Assembly (NCBI GenBank): GCA_023425865.1
Contig: JAFABV010000080.1
Span: forward strand, 1-64,000
Source: Bacteroidota bacterium
Lineage (GTDB): Bacteria > Bacteroidota > Bacteroidia > Bacteroidales > Bacteroidaceae
DNA length: 64,000 nucleotides
Direction: 5' to 3'
Part shown: piece after piece, positions 27,491 to 36,874 of the stretch
Layout: the number at the start of each line of letters is the position of its first letter
Position numbering within the stretch: position 1 is the first letter of the stretch
Notes under the pieces: generated by a model
What the model was told of the DNA's origin: nothing
Databases searched by the model: none
What the model saw: the letters and a program-made list of their open reading frames with translations, nothing else
Program-made: the position numbers and the translations under genes

Positions 27491-28381
27491 TCAATGAATG
27501 AGCCTGATACCATTCTCCTCGATCGAGATGAGGCGTTTTTTGTAGAGGTCGCCAATGGCACGCTTGTAGGTTTTCTTGCTCACATGAAACTGTCGCTTGA
27601 TGTCCTCGGCGTCACTCTTGTCGCCCAAGTCGCATGTCCCCCCGTTGTCTTTGAGCCATTGCAGCAAGGTCTCCGCGAAATCGGTGGTGAGCTTGCGCCC
27701 TGTGGCCTGCAGTGTCACATCGATCTTGCCGTCGGGGCGCACATTTTGTATGTAGCCTTCTAACTTGTCGCCGGTGTGGATATACTGAAAAATCTGGTCT
27801 TTATACACCAGCCCAGGGTATTTGTTGTCGATGATGACCTTGAAGCCTAAGTCGGTTTTCTGCCATACCAACAACGGCACCTGCTGTCCCACCTGGGGCA
27901 AGGCATCGGGTTTTGCGCCGTCGGTGCGGGCGTCGTGCAGGTACTTGTCGATTTTGGCGGTCGCCACAATACGATAACTTTCCTCGTCAATATAAAGATA
28001 GACGATATAGCTCTCACCGATTTCCATGCGGCGTTTCTGTTCACGGAAGGGGCAGAATACGTTTTTCATTAAGCCCCAGTCAAGAAAGGCACCATACTCG
28101 TTGACCCATGTACAAGTGAGATAGGCAAACTCGCCCACCAGTGCCAAGGGAGTCTCGGTGGTGGCAATAGGGCGCTCGTCTTGGTCGAGATACACCACGC
28201 AACGTATCTCATCGCCTACTTTCGTGCCCTGAGGCACGTATTTCTGTGGCATGAGAATCTCTCCCACCTTACCGCCATCCAAGTACACGCCAAAGGTCTC
28301 TTTGCCTCCAAACGCATGGGGGTTAGGCCGTTCAGCGACCTTCACCACCTTTAATGTATTATACTCTCCAAGTTTGATCAT
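27491..28381 (-). CDS. CvfB-family S1-like RNA-binding protein
   Basis: The 296 residues show several consecutive S1/OB-like modules followed by a C-terminal winged helix, the layout of CvfB/YitL proteins: an early module (VYLDGGKVGEILMPQKYVPQ), ALVGEFAYLTCTWVNEYGAFLDWGLMKNVFCPF, then YPGLVYKDQIFQYIHTGDKLEGYI, and a C-terminal segment (LGDKSDAEDIKRQFHVSKKTYKRAIGDLYKKRLI) that reads as winged helix. CvfB in Staphylococcus binds RNA and affects virulence gene expression; the role in Bacteroidetes is not known. It is a single gene with its own terminator. The upstream 240 bp (28382-28624) holds no gene that I trust. Confidence 0.88.
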   Translation of the reverse strand: MIKLGEYNTLKVVKVAERPNPHAFGGKETFGVYLDGGKVGEILMPQKYVPQGTKVGDEIRCVVYLDQDERPIATTETPLALVGEFAYLTCTWVNEYGAFLDWGLMKNVFCPFREQKRRMEIGESYIVYLYIDEESYRIVATAKIDKYLHDARTDGAKPDALPQVGQQVPLLVWQKTDLGFKVIIDNKYPGLVYKDQIFQYIHTGDKLEGYIQNVRPDGKIDVTLQATGRKLTTDFAETLLQWLKDNGGTCDLGDKSDAEDIKRQFHVSKKTYKRAIGDLYKKRLISIEENGIRLIH

Positions 28382-28624
28382 ACCTTTTACTATTAATTAT
28401 TTTATGATGATGGGTGGGACAACGCAATGAGTGGATAAACAAGGGCAATGCGTATTCTCTCTATGTATGTACCGGATGTCATGGATAGACTGCCGCAGGT
28501 CTTGATGATTCGGGGCACAGCGGCGGTGGTGGCGGCAATGATGGCCAACCTTCTGGGTGGGGAAGCGGAGGAGCGCGAGGAACCGCTGCCTACGCACTTC
28601 ACCTCACAGTACGGTGTCTCACGG

Positions 28625-29320
28625 TCACTCTTCCTCTTCCAATGGAGTGGCGTCAAGGGGGCTGACGCTCTTCTCTAACAGCCCGTCTTTCATGTGTATC
28701 GTACGGTCGGTGATGGACGCCAATGCTTCGTCGTGGGTGACAATGACGAATGTCTGTCCGAATTTGTCACGTAAGTCGAAGAACAGCTGGTGCAGCTCCT
28801 CCTTGTTTTTGGTGTCGAGGCTTCCCGATGGCTCGTCGGCAAGAATCACTGCCGGGTTGTTGACCAATGCGCGTGCCACGGCCACCCGCTGCTTTTCACC
28901 TCCCGACAGTTCGTTGGGCTTGTGCTTCGCCCTGTCGGCGAGCCCCATGAAATCGAGCAGTTCCTCGGCGCGCGTCTTCGCCTCATTCGTGTTTTTACCG
29001 GCGATGTACGCGGGAATCATGATGTTTTCGAGGGCGGTGAACTCGGGCAGTAGCTGATGAAACTGGAACACAAAACCGATATGCTGGTTGCGGAAGTCGG
29101 CCAGCTTCTTCGATGACAGTCTGCTCACGGCGATGCCATCGATGGTCACCTCGCCGCTGTCGGGCTTGTCGAGTGTGCCGATAATCTGTAGCAGGGTGGT
29201 CTTGCCAGCGCCAGAGGGGCCCACGATCGACACTACCTCACCACGTTTGATGTCCAGGTCAATACCTTTAAGCACCTGTAGGTTGCCAAATGACTTGGTG
29301 ATACCTTTGATTTCAATCAT
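28625..29320 (-). CDS. ABC transporter ATP-binding protein, LolD-like
   Basis: ATPase subunit of an ABC system of the MacB/LolD group; 231 residues. Walker [11 protein letters not shown]-loop [12 protein letters not shown], signature [15 protein letters not shown], Walker [10 protein letters not shown] and the H-loop VTHDE are all present. The [20 protein letters not shown] stretch is typical of LolD, which releases lipoproteins from the inner membrane. No permease gene is adjacent, unlike classical lolCDE. The ATG at 29320 is preferred over an in-frame TTG at 29326. It starts 7 bp after the antiporter stop codon, so the two are co-transcribed. The C-terminal extension past residue 215 is acidic. 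Confidence 0.92.
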   Translation of the reverse strand: MIEIKGITKSFGNLQVLKGIDLDIKRGEVVSIVGPSGAGKTTLLQIIGTLDKPDSGEVTIDGIAVSRLSSKKLADFRNQHIGFVFQFHQLLPEFTALENIMIPAYIAGKNTNEAKTRAEELLDFMGLADRAKHKPNELSGGEKQRVAVARALVNNPAVILADEPSGSLDTKNKEELHQLFFDLRDKFGQTFVIVTHDEALASITDRTIHMKDGLLEKSVSPLDATPLEEEE

Positions 29321-29326
29321 AGACAA

Positions 29327-31450
29327 TTATTTCTTTAGTTTCTGTTGAGCCCAGGCACGCAGCGCGGCGTATGCCGACTCCTGGTCGTTGGGCTGCGGCT
29401 CGGCGAAGGTCATGGTCACCGGGTCGTCGCTGTATTGGTCGGGGAATATAATCATGAGATTGGTCTGCTTCACATGATCGCGCAGCTCTTGGGGCAGCCG
29501 CTCCAGTGCATTCTTGTATGAGACGCTACCCTTACGTGCGGTCACCACCACGAAGAGATGGTCTTCGGCGATGGTGCTGGCCAATATGGGCATCTCGTTC
29601 CAGTGTTCCATCTCCATATATTCCGTACGCACATTCTGGTGCCTGTTGTTCATGTATTCGGCGATGAGCGCCAGCGTATCCTTGCGGGCGTGAAAGATCA
29701 TGCGGCACTCTAAGGTTTCTCCCAATCGTGCCAAGCGTTCTATCCAGCGATAGAAGCCATATTCGTACTGCGCGCGCGAGGGTACGGCAACCTGTATGCG
29801 GCGGATGGTGTTGAGTGGCTGCTTGATGTAGGCCATGATGATCTGTCGTGACAGTCCGTTGAAGAGCGACTGATGGAAGTCGCCCCAGAACTTTGTCGAT
29901 ACATCCCAGTGCGTATGCAGTCCGATGATGATTTCTGAGGCCTGGTATTCGTTAAAGGCATGGATGATGCCATGGGCGATATTGTTGGAGATGCGTACCT
30001 GTGTCTGCATCATCACATTCATCGCCGTGGCATATTGTTTCATGTGGTCCAGCAGCTTGCGCCCCTTGTCGAGGTTCACCTGCGTCTGGCGGTCCTCCAT
30101 CACTACGTTCAGCCCGATAAGTCCGCGGTTGAGTTTTTTGTTGCGCATCATGATGCCCATGCTCATCAGGTTGTCGGCAATCTCCGGATAGTTCATCGGG
30201 ATTAAGATTTGCTCATCATCGGTTACCGTCTTCTCGGGCAGGGTGTCTCTGCGGCGCAGCACCATTTTCTTGGCCGCACGCTCTGTGGTCACCGACGAGT
30301 AAATGCAGGTGACTAAAATAAGGATGATGGTGCCGTTGAGCACATCGTTGTTGAAGAGTCGCTCACCGTTGGGCATGATGAGGTTATAGCCCACCAATAC
30401 AGCGGCCAAGGTGGCTCCGGCCTGCGCGTTGCTCAGTCCGAAAATCATCTCACGCTCCAGCACTTTCAACCGGAATATCTTTTGTGTCATCAGCGACGCT
30501 ATCCATTTCGACAGCAGCGCCACGATAATCATGATGCCAGCCACCTTGAGCGTCGTCCAGCCACCGAGCAGCGTACGTACATCTACCAGCATGCCTACGC
30601 CGATGAGGAAATAGGGTATGAAGATGGCATTGCCCACAAACTCCAAGTTGTACATCAGTCGCGACACTCGTGGAATGTAGCGGTTGAGCACCAGACCGGT
30701 GAGGAAGGCACCCAACAGTCCTTCTAAATGCACAATCTCCATCAGCAGCGCACCGAGGAACATCATGGAAAGAACAAAGATGAACTGGATGACCTGGTTC
30801 TCATAGTGCTTGAAGAACTTCCGGGCCATGCGTGGGAAGAAGAAGATGATGACGCCGAATACCACGGTTGTCTTCAATACTAACCATACGCCCCACCATC
30901 CTGTAATGTCTCCCTCAGCCATAGCCACCACGATGGCCAAGGTGAGCAGCGTCAAGGTGTCGGTGATGGCCGTGGCACCCACGGCGATGGTGACACTGCG
31001 CTCCTGCGAGAGTCCAAATCGCATGACGGTGGGGTAGGCGATGAGTGTGTGCGAGGCATACATGCTGGCCAAGAGCAGCGACGTGATGAAACTGTAATGC
31101 AGCACGCCCATGTTAAGAACCAATCCCATCGCCATGGGCACGGCAAAGGCCAAGAGCCCGTGGGCTACGGTCTGCGACCGGTTGTGTCGCATATCTTCCA
31201 TGTTCATCTCCAAGGCCGCCAAGAGCATGATGAAATACAGTCCCACATTGCCAAAGATGTTGAATGCGCTGTCTTTCTCTAAAATGCCTAATCCGTATGG
31301 GCCAATGACAGTACCTGCCAGCACCATGCCTACAATGTGGGGGATGCGCAGTTTTGTCATGATGATGGGTGCCCCAAGAATGATGAGCAACACTACGAAG
31401 AAGATGAGTGTTGGGTCAGTGATAGGGAAGTAGGAGGCGATGTGCGGCAT
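29327..31450 (-). CDS. Cation:proton antiporter (CPA2) with C-terminal cytosolic USP-like domains
   Basis: Inner-membrane Na+ or K+/H+ antiporter of the CPA2 family; 707 residues. The membrane domain (about 15-400) has 12-13 hydrophobic segments, starting with LIFFVVLLIILGAPIIMTKLRIPHIVGMVLAGTVIGP, and includes the ATAITDTLTLLTLAIV segment with the expected acidic residue. Residues 415-700 are hydrophilic, without TrkA-N/RCK glycine motifs, and look like universal-stress-protein repeats (ASEIIIGLHTHWD; ILASTIAEDHLFVVVTARKGS). The exact ion is unknown. It is the first gene of a two-gene unit with the LolD-like ATPase; TAACTTTG on the minus strand (31475-31468) may be its -7 box. Confidence 0.92.
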   Translation of the reverse strand: MPHIASYFPITDPTLIFFVVLLIILGAPIIMTKLRIPHIVGMVLAGTVIGPYGLGILEKDSAFNIFGNVGLYFIMLLAALEMNMEDMRHNRSQTVAHGLLAFAVPMAMGLVLNMGVLHYSFITSLLLASMYASHTLIAYPTVMRFGLSQERSVTIAVGATAITDTLTLLTLAIVVAMAEGDITGWWGVWLVLKTTVVFGVIIFFFPRMARKFFKHYENQVIQFIFVLSMMFLGALLMEIVHLEGLLGAFLTGLVLNRYIPRVSRLMYNLEFVGNAIFIPYFLIGVGMLVDVRTLLGGWTTLKVAGIMIIVALLSKWIASLMTQKIFRLKVLEREMIFGLSNAQAGATLAAVLVGYNLIMPNGERLFNNDVLNGTIILILVTCIYSSVTTERAAKKMVLRRRDTLPEKTVTDDEQILIPMNYPEIADNLMSMGIMMRNKKLNRGLIGLNVVMEDRQTQVNLDKGRKLLDHMKQYATAMNVMMQTQVRISNNIAHGIIHAFNEYQASEIIIGLHTHWDVSTKFWGDFHQSLFNGLSRQIIMAYIKQPLNTIRRIQVAVPSRAQYEYGFYRWIERLARLGETLECRMIFHARKDTLALIAEYMNNRHQNVRTEYMEMEHWNEMPILASTIAEDHLFVVVTARKGSVSYKNALERLPQELRDHVKQTNLMIIFPDQYSDDPVTMTFAEPQPNDQESAYAALRAWAQQKLKK

Positions 31451-31592
31451 GGGCTTCTTATTTCACGCAAAGTTAGACATTTTTTTCTAATCATTAATTG
31501 CACAAACTCCTATATTTTTGCAAACTTCACATGATGTAATCGTTTTCATGGAGAAATGTGACAATTTGTGCGGTGATTTGGATTATAAGTCG

Positions 31593-31600
31593 TAATTTTG
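31593..31600 (+). promoter_or_regulatory. -7 box of asd
   Basis: TAATTTTG, 35 bp before the asd start codon. The nearest TTTG elements have atypical spacing (12 or 24 bp). Confidence 0.5.
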
Positions 31601-31635
31601 TGAACTGATATTATTATTATTAAAAGGAATAGATT

Positions 31636-32649
31636 ATGAGAGTAGCAATTGTCGGCGCCAGTGGCGCGGTAGGCCAAGAGCTTCTGCGCATTCTCGATGA
31701 GCGCAATTTCCCTATGGATGACTTAGTATTGTTTGGTTCAGCGCGTAGTGCTGGTACGAAATATACGTTCAAAGGTAAAGAATACGAGGTTAAACTCCTG
31801 CAGCATAACGACGATTTCAAAGACGTAGACATGGTCTTTGCTTCTGCTGGCGCAGGCACCAGCGTGGAGTTTGCTCCCACAATCACCAAATATGGCGCAG
31901 TGATGATAGATAACTCCAGTGCTTTCCGCATGGACGACGATGTGCCTTTGGTGGTGCCTGAAATCAATGCAGAGGATGCCCTCAACCGTCCGCGAAACAT
32001 CATCGCCAACCCCAACTGTACTACCATTATGATGGTGGTAGTGCTCAACCCCATTGATAAGTTGTCGCACATTAAGAAGATTCATGTGTCGAGCTATCAG
32101 AGTGCCAGCGGCGCCGGCGCTGCCGCCATGGCCGAACTGCAGCAGCAGTACAAGGAACTCGTTACCGAGGGTAAGGTGTCGACCATCTCGAAGTTCCCCC
32201 ATCAGTTGGCTTATAATGTCATCCCGCAGATTGACAAGATGACTGAGACCGACTATACGAAGGAGGAAATGAAGATGTTTAACGAGACCCGCAAGATCAT
32301 GCACTCTGATGTACGTACCTCAGCCACCTGCGTGCGTGTGAGCTCGCTGCGCTCTCACTCAGAGAGCGTGTGGTTTGAGACCGAGCGTCCGTTGAGTGTC
32401 GAAGAGATTCGTGAGGCTCTCAAGGCCGCGCCTGGAGTCACCCTCGTCGATGATCCTCAGAACTACGTTTACCCCATGCCATTAGAGAGTGCCGGCAAGG
32501 ACGATGTGTATGTGGGTCGTGTGCGCAAGGACTTGGCCGACGACAACGGCAACACGCTGTGGCTCACCGGTGACCAGATTCGCAAAGGCGCCGCCCTCAA
32601 CGCCGTGCAGATTGGCGAATATCTCATTCAGGTGGGTAATGTGAAGTAA
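31636..32649 (+). CDS. asd: Aspartate-semialdehyde dehydrogenase
   Basis: Reduces aspartyl phosphate to aspartate semialdehyde with NADPH, the branch point to lysine/diaminopimelate, threonine and methionine. The 337 residues contain the Rossmann motif [18 protein letters not shown], the active-site Cys128 in NPNCTT, and [16 protein letters not shown], a family hallmark; [16 protein letters not shown] carries the substrate-binding residues. It shares the diaminopimelate pathway with ddh (58921), though the genes are far apart. A terminator follows directly. Confidence 0.97.
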   Translation: MRVAIVGASGAVGQELLRILDERNFPMDDLVLFGSARSAGTKYTFKGKEYEVKLLQHNDDFKDVDMVFASAGAGTSVEFAPTITKYGAVMIDNSSAFRMDDDVPLVVPEINAEDALNRPRNIIANPNCTTIMMVVVLNPIDKLSHIKKIHVSSYQSASGAGAAAMAELQQQYKELVTEGKVSTISKFPHQLAYNVIPQIDKMTETDYTKEEMKMFNETRKIMHSDVRTSATCVRVSSLRSHSESVWFETERPLSVEEIREALKAAPGVTLVDDPQNYVYPMPLESAGKDDVYVGRVRKDLADDNGNTLWLTGDQIRKGAALNAVQIGEYLIQVGNVK

Positions 32650-32703
32650 TTTTTGCCTCGTCAGTCTGTTCGCAGACAGCGAGATCTGTATAATCATAAT
32701 AAG

Positions 32704-32745
32704 GCCGCTCCATCCAGCAGATACTGGGTGGGCGGCTTTTTGTTT
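32704..32745 (+). terminator. Terminator of asd
   Basis: GCCGC.CCA.CCAG pairs with CTGGGTGGGCGGC (32704-32737) and is followed by TTTTTGTTTG. Confidence 0.85.
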
Positions 32746-32828
32746 GTGGGATGGCCTGTTGGTGACCGTACGTTATGCGACAGTGGGTTAGCTGTTTTGC
32801 TGAAAGAATGTGGTGTTTCGTTGATATA

Positions 32829-32861
32829 TTTGTGACGGATTGCTGGGTTTTCATATATTTG
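32829..32861 (+). promoter_or_regulatory. Promoter of the VTC-DUF4956 operon
   Basis: TTTG (32829-32832), 21-bp spacer, TATATTTG (32854-32861), 43 bp before the VTC gene start. Confidence 0.75.
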
Positions 32862-32903
32862 CAATAACAATTACAAACCCACACAGGATAGCATCCCAAC
32901 AGC

Positions 32904-33680
32904 ATGAAACATCTCCTCGACAGTTTCGTACCGATTACGCTCGATGAAATGAGCGGCATCCGTCTGATGAACCGGACCGACACCAAGTTTGTGACCACCC
33001 GCGACAAACTCTCTACCCTGCTTGCCCGTGCTGCCGATGATTATCGGGTGCAGGTGGTGGATGGAGAGCGTGTGTCGCCTTATTACACGGTCTATTTCGA
33101 CACCCCCGACCAGCACATGTACCGCGTCCACGAGGCCGGTCATGCCCGTCGGCAGAAACTGCGCATCAGGTCGTATGTCAACTCGGGGCTCAACTTTCTG
33201 GAAGTGAAGACCAAAGACAACCACGGGCGCACCAGCAAGTCGCGCACGGCCATAGACGGTTTCGACCCCCTGCATCCCGACCATGCCATCCGTTTCGGCG
33301 GGTCGGCCGATGCCAACGCCCTCTTCCTGGCCCGCCACCTCAGCTATGCCCCGCAGGAGCTGAGCGAGCAGCTGGAAAACCACTTCAATCGCATCACCCT
33401 CGTGAACAACGACAAGACCGAGTGGCTCACCATCGATATCGACCTCTGTTTCGACAGTCTGCTCACCGGCAAGCGGGTGTCGCTCGGACAAATCGCCATC
33501 ATTGAGCTCAAGCGCGACAGTCTGCAACCCAGTCCGGTGCTGGGCCTGCTACGTGACCTTCGCATCAAGCCCCTGGGCTTCAGCAAGTATGTCATTGGCG
33601 CCGCCCTGACCGACGAACGCCTGTCGCGCAACCGCCTCAAGCCCCGGCTGCGCCTCATCCATCATCTCAACTCACTGTAA
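32904..33680 (+). CDS. VTC-domain (polyphosphate polymerase-like) protein
   Basis: Soluble 258-residue protein of the VTC/CYTH-like tunnel fold. Characteristic elements are a Lys/Arg set on the beta strands: NRTDTKFVTTRDKL, YYTVYFDTPDQHMYRVHEAG, RQKLRIRSYVNSGLNFLEVKTK and, near the C-terminus, IAIIELKRDS. In yeast, Vtc4 makes polyphosphate from ATP; bacterial VTC-domain proteins next to DUF4956 membrane proteins are assumed to be related, but their reaction is unproven. It is followed by DUF4956 after 13 bp and DUF2490 after that, a compact operon. DUF4956 may provide the membrane anchor or channel. Confidence 0.88.
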   Translation: MKHLLDSFVPITLDEMSGIRLMNRTDTKFVTTRDKLSTLLARAADDYRVQVVDGERVSPYYTVYFDTPDQHMYRVHEAGHARRQKLRIRSYVNSGLNFLEVKTKDNHGRTSKSRTAIDGFDPLHPDHAIRFGGSADANALFLARHLSYAPQELSEQLENHFNRITLVNNDKTEWLTIDIDLCFDSLLTGKRVSLGQIAIIELKRDSLQPSPVLGLLRDLRIKPLGFSKYVIGAALTDERLSRNRLKPRLRLIHHLNSL

Positions 33681-33693
33681 CCCCATCACCATT

Positions 33694-34368
33694 ATGAATA
33701 TCTTTGCATTGACATTCTCGACCAACTTCCCGTTGATGATCGTTCGTTTCGTCATCCTCCTGCTCTCTACCTGGGTCATCGCCGATCGTCTCTACTTCAG
33801 GAAGAGCCGGCGGCGCGACTTCTATTTCTCGTTCATGCTCATGAGCGTAGCCATCTTCTTCCTAGTCTATTTCATGATCTTCGTCCTCGAAGACCTCAAG
33901 ACCAAGACCAGCATCGGCATTGGCATCGGACTGTTTGGCATCTTCTCCATCATGCGCTACCGCACCGATGCCATGCCCGTGCGCGAGATGACCTATATGT
34001 TTGTCATCATCGCCCTGTCGGTGGTCAACGCCATTGCCCATTCGGTGACAGTCGTCGAACTGCTGTCGACCAACGCACTGGTCATTCTGTGCATCTGGGT
34101 TTGCGAACACCGGCTCAGGCAGATGCCAACGAAGCTGGTGCAGTACGACCGCATCGACCTCATCGTCCCCGACCGCCGCGATGACCTGGTGGCCGACCTG
34201 CGCGCTCGCCTTGGGCTCGACGTGGTACACGTAGAGGTGGGAGGTGTCGACTTCTTGCGCGACATGGCCGTACTGAAGGTCTATTACGACGGACAGAAAT
34301 CCGACGAGGCCATTGGGCGTAAGGTCAGGCTGAACCACGACGATATGTTTGATGATGATTCCAAATAA
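33694..34368 (+). CDS. DUF4956 membrane protein
   Basis: A 224-residue inner-membrane protein of DUF4956. Four hydrophobic segments lie at about 13-32, 45-67, 75-85 and 98-135 (MYMFVIIALSVVNAIAHSV and ALVILCIWVCEH), with the conserved loop GIGIGLFGIFSIMRYRTDAMPVREMTYM between the second and third; the C-terminal 80 residues are cytosolic. The GLFGIFSIMRYRT motif is the family hallmark. DUF4956 genes are regularly found next to VTC-domain genes, which is the case here (13-bp gap). Function is not established; a membrane partner for polyphosphate synthesis or export is inferred from context. Confidence 0.9.
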   Translation: MNIFALTFSTNFPLMIVRFVILLLSTWVIADRLYFRKSRRRDFYFSFMLMSVAIFFLVYFMIFVLEDLKTKTSIGIGIGLFGIFSIMRYRTDAMPVREMTYMFVIIALSVVNAIAHSVTVVELLSTNALVILCIWVCEHRLRQMPTKLVQYDRIDLIVPDRRDDLVADLRARLGLDVVHVEVGGVDFLRDMAVLKVYYDGQKSDEAIGRKVRLNHDDMFDDDSK

Positions 34369-34377
34369 ACAAGCAAA

Positions 34378-35175
34378 ATGAAGAACCCCAAATATCTTCT
34401 GACCTCATCCGGTCGCCGCCAGGCCCCACGTATGGTGTGGGCCTGTTGCCTTATTCTGTCTGTGTGGTCACTTCCCCTTGAGGCCTATGGCCAGAGTGGG
34501 GGCAGCGACATGGGTATATGGACAGAGATTGGCGTAGAGAAGAAAGTGAACAAGAAAGTGAGTCTTGGCCTCGATGCCGAACTGCGCGCCGACAACGATG
34601 CCTCGCGGGCCAGCCGGTGGGCGGTGGGCGTTGGAGGCGATTATAAGTTCAGCAAATGGCTGAAGGGTAGTGTGGGCTACAATTTTCTGTACGACCGCCG
34701 CGACAAGTACACCTACCATGCTGACGGCTCGCTCAACAAGTATGCTCGCTACTGGACGCCGCGCCACCGGTTCCACGCCGACCTCACTGGTTCCTGGAAC
34801 CTGGGGCAGTGGGAGCTCTCGCTGCGCGAGCGCTGGCAATATACCTATCGTCCCGAGCATACCATCTCTGGGCGTTACGACTACGACCAGGAGTCCTTCG
34901 ACAATGAGCCGAAGACCTATTCGGGAACGGGCAAGCATGTCTTGCGCAGTAGGTTGCAGGTGAGCCGCGCCCTGGGCAAGTGGGAGCCCTATGCCAACAT
35001 AGAACTGTACAACGGGTGGGCTTTGGAGAAGGTCCGCTATACCGCAGGCGTTGACTTTAGCCTCACCAAGCACCACAAGCTGGGTGCCTACTACCGGTTG
35101 CAGACCACTCATGACGACAGCGACGAGGAGCCCGACATGCACATTCTTGGCGTGAGCTACAAATATAAGTTCTGA
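34378..35175 (+). CDS. DUF2490-like outer-membrane protein
   Basis: Predicted outer-membrane beta-barrel, 265 residues. A long N-terminal region (MKNPKYLLTSSGRRQAPRMV) precedes a hydrophobic signal (WACCLILSVWSLPLEAYGQ). The mature part alternates polar and aromatic residues in strands (SLGLDAELRADNDA, WAVGVGGDYKFSKWLKGSVGYNFL, WELSLRERWQYTYRPEH) and ends with HILGVSYKYKF, a typical barrel end with terminal Phe. It fits DUF2490. It is 9 bp after DUF4956 and thus the third gene of the VTC operon. Its role, perhaps transport of the operon's product or substrate, is inference. Confidence 0.85.
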   Translation: MKNPKYLLTSSGRRQAPRMVWACCLILSVWSLPLEAYGQSGGSDMGIWTEIGVEKKVNKKVSLGLDAELRADNDASRASRWAVGVGGDYKFSKWLKGSVGYNFLYDRRDKYTYHADGSLNKYARYWTPRHRFHADLTGSWNLGQWELSLRERWQYTYRPEHTISGRYDYDQESFDNEPKTYSGTGKHVLRSRLQVSRALGKWEPYANIELYNGWALEKVRYTAGVDFSLTKHHKLGAYYRLQTTHDDSDEEPDMHILGVSYKYKF

Positions 35176-35235
35176 TCGTAGCCTTGTCCAGAGGGGGCGT
35201 CAGGTCTGTTTATCATGATAATAAGGGATTTGCCT

Positions 35236-35304
35236 ATGAAAAAACTTTTATTCCTATTCCTGCTCACAAGCACACTCTCGGTCCATGCCGACGACAGCAC
35301 CTAT
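35236..35304 (+). pseudogene. 5' end of a secreted-protein gene broken by element C
   Basis: An ATG at 35236 opens a clear signal peptide (MKKLLFLFLLTSTLSVHADD) followed by STYTR, after which the frame enters the MITE-like element and stops within it (about 46 codons in all). It lies 60 bp after the DUF2490 gene and would be the fourth gene of the VTC operon. On the far side of the element a short open frame (about 35998-36033, FIDILPEERSR then stop) may be the remaining 3' end; if so most of the gene is gone. In related clusters a CotH-type or other surface protein is often found here, but too little is left to identify it. Confidence 0.65.
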
Positions 35305-35997
35305 ACGCGAGTTCGGGATAAGATTAGCATGCAAGCAGTTCCCGACAGTCTCTGCCATCAACGTTCTTTCCTGTAAAACAGAAAGCTATCACCCCATCCT
35401 GTGTCGTTGCGCAGCCAGCGTAGCTTGAAGCCGTGGCACCAGCCCCATGTATCAGTGTCCACATGCCCTCCGTGGCGTCTTGCCCAAGCCACCCTCTTTG
35501 CCGCAGTGACCATCCCGCACGTCGCCCCATCTCCATGCCTACGCCCAACCGTTCGCACCGAACAGCCCGATAGTTCTATATAAAACCATCTGATAATTCT
35601 ATATGAAATCATCCGATGGTTCTATATAAAACCATCCGATAATTCTATATGAAATCATCATATCGTTCTATATAGAATCATCCTGTGACTTGGGGATTTT
35701 CATTTAGCCCGCCCGCCCTTGCCATAGGCGCGGAAGGCTGGCGAAACGGCAGCTTTGGGGCTCATAACTGCACTGTTTATCATGACTAAACCTATGGTTT
35801 ACGCCTGCTTCATGGGCGGTTTACGACAGGCGTCACACTTTACAGGCAAAATAATCTGGTGTGGATTGGTAAACTTGCCCAAAACGTGATTGCATGTACG
35901 AGCCTTCTAAAAAACTAAAAAGGGCAGATGCCCGGTGCTGTTAACATAATAGGGTGAGTATAGCAATTGCTGTCGTGGGGCTATCCCGAACGCGCGT
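35305..35997. mobile_element. MITE-like non-coding element, copy C
   Basis: About 693 bp, closely similar over its first ~600 bp to 9556-10140 (same starting sequence ACGCGAGTTCGGGATAAG, same 23-bp array, same ending motif GGTAAACTTGCCCAA..TTGCATGT.CGAGCC). The right end (35981-35997, CTATCCCGAACGCGCGT) is an inverted but slightly mutated copy of the left end. No target duplication is visible. It interrupts the gene at 35236. It has no transposase gene; ORFs in it are frameshifted relative to copy A, which argues against coding. Confidence 0.75.
35569..35683. repeat. Array C of 23-bp palindromic repeats (5 units)
   Basis: Units start at 35569, 35592, 35615, 35638 and 35661. Units alternate between the GATGGTT/AACCATC and GATAATT/AATCATC forms; the last unit contains the perfect palindrome TTCTATATAGAA, as in array A. 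Confidence 0.9.
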
Positions 35998-36043
35998 GTT
36001 TATTGATATTCTACCCGAAGAACGGAGCCGGTAAACTTCAGTG

Positions 36044-36874
36044 TCAGCGTCCCAGAAAGTTGCGGTTGATGTAAGTGCTGAAGGCCTCTTTGTAGAGGTC
36101 GCCGATGGGCAGATAGGTGTCGGCATCCATGATGACGCGGTTTTTGTTGACCTCCTGGATCTTGTTGAGGTTGATGATGTACGACCGGTGGATGCGCATG
36201 AAGTGGGCTGGCAACCGCTCTTCGAGGCCTTTCATGGAGAAGAGCACCACGTAAGGCTTCTGGGGCTTGCCGTCGGGGGCGATGGTGTCGACATGTATCT
36301 TCAGGTATTCGCTCATGCCCTCCACGTAGGTGATGTCGTCTATGTTGATCTTCACCACGCGGCCGTCGGTCTTGACAAAGAGCGAGCCCTCGGGCGGTGT
36401 GGTCTCACGGCCCTCAGCGTGCAGAGGGTCGGCAAGCGTGGCGGCCGGCTCGGCCACGAGGGGCGATGCCGTGTGGGAGGGTGCCAGTTGTGAGGCTGGG
36501 GCCATGGGGCGCAGCCGGGCCTGCAGCTTGTTGGCGGCTCGCCTGAAGTCGTCGAGCCCGAAAGGCTTGAGCAGGTAGTCTACGGCATCTACCTTGTAGC
36601 CTTCGATGGCATATTCGGCGTAGGCCGTGGTGAACACTACCAGGGGCGGGGCGGCCAGACTCTTGACAAAGTCCATGCCGTTGAGGTCGGGCATGTTGAT
36701 GTCGCAGAAGATGGCATCCACCATCTCCTGGTCGAGTATGCGTCGGGCTTCGAGCGCGCTCTGACACTCGCCGATGAGTTCGAGGAACGGTATCTTGCGC
36801 ACATAGGCGGCCAGCTGCTGCAAGGCCAACGGCTCGTCGTCGATGGCGAGGCATTTGATCAATTCAAAATTCAT
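36044..36874 (-). CDS. LytTR-family response regulator
   Basis: Cytosolic response regulator of 276 residues. The receiver domain (1-120) has the acidic pair in LAIDDEP, phosphoacceptor Asp58 in FCDINMPDLNG, the Thr in VVFTTAYAEYA and the Lys in YLLKPF. A Pro/Ala-rich linker (about 125-165) leads to a LytTR DNA-binding domain (SLFVKTDGRVVKINIDDITYVEGMSEYLKIH ... FMRIHRSYIINLNKIQEV). It follows the histidine kinase gene by 142 bp on the same strand and is surely its partner. LytTR proteins bind paired direct repeats about two helical turns apart. Its first codons lie inside a 7-bp repeat array. Confidence 0.96.
   Translation of the reverse strand: MNFELIKCLAIDDEPLALQQLAAYVRKIPFLELIGECQSALEARRILDQEMVDAIFCDINMPDLNGMDFVKSLAAPPLVVFTTAYAEYAIEGYKVDAVDYLLKPFGLDDFRRAANKLQARLRPMAPASQLAPSHTASPLVAEPAATLADPLHAEGRETTPPEGSLFVKTDGRVVKINIDDITYVEGMSEYLKIHVDTIAPDGKPQKPYVVLFSMKGLEERLPAHFMRIHRSYIINLNKIQEVNKNRVIMDADTYLPIGDLYKEAFSTYINRNFLGR

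Noticed and set aside
28402..28678. Small ORFs on both strands between the CvfB-like and LolD-like genes
   Set aside because: Compositions are unlike real proteins, no start context is convincing, and the plus-strand ORF overlaps the LolD-like gene.
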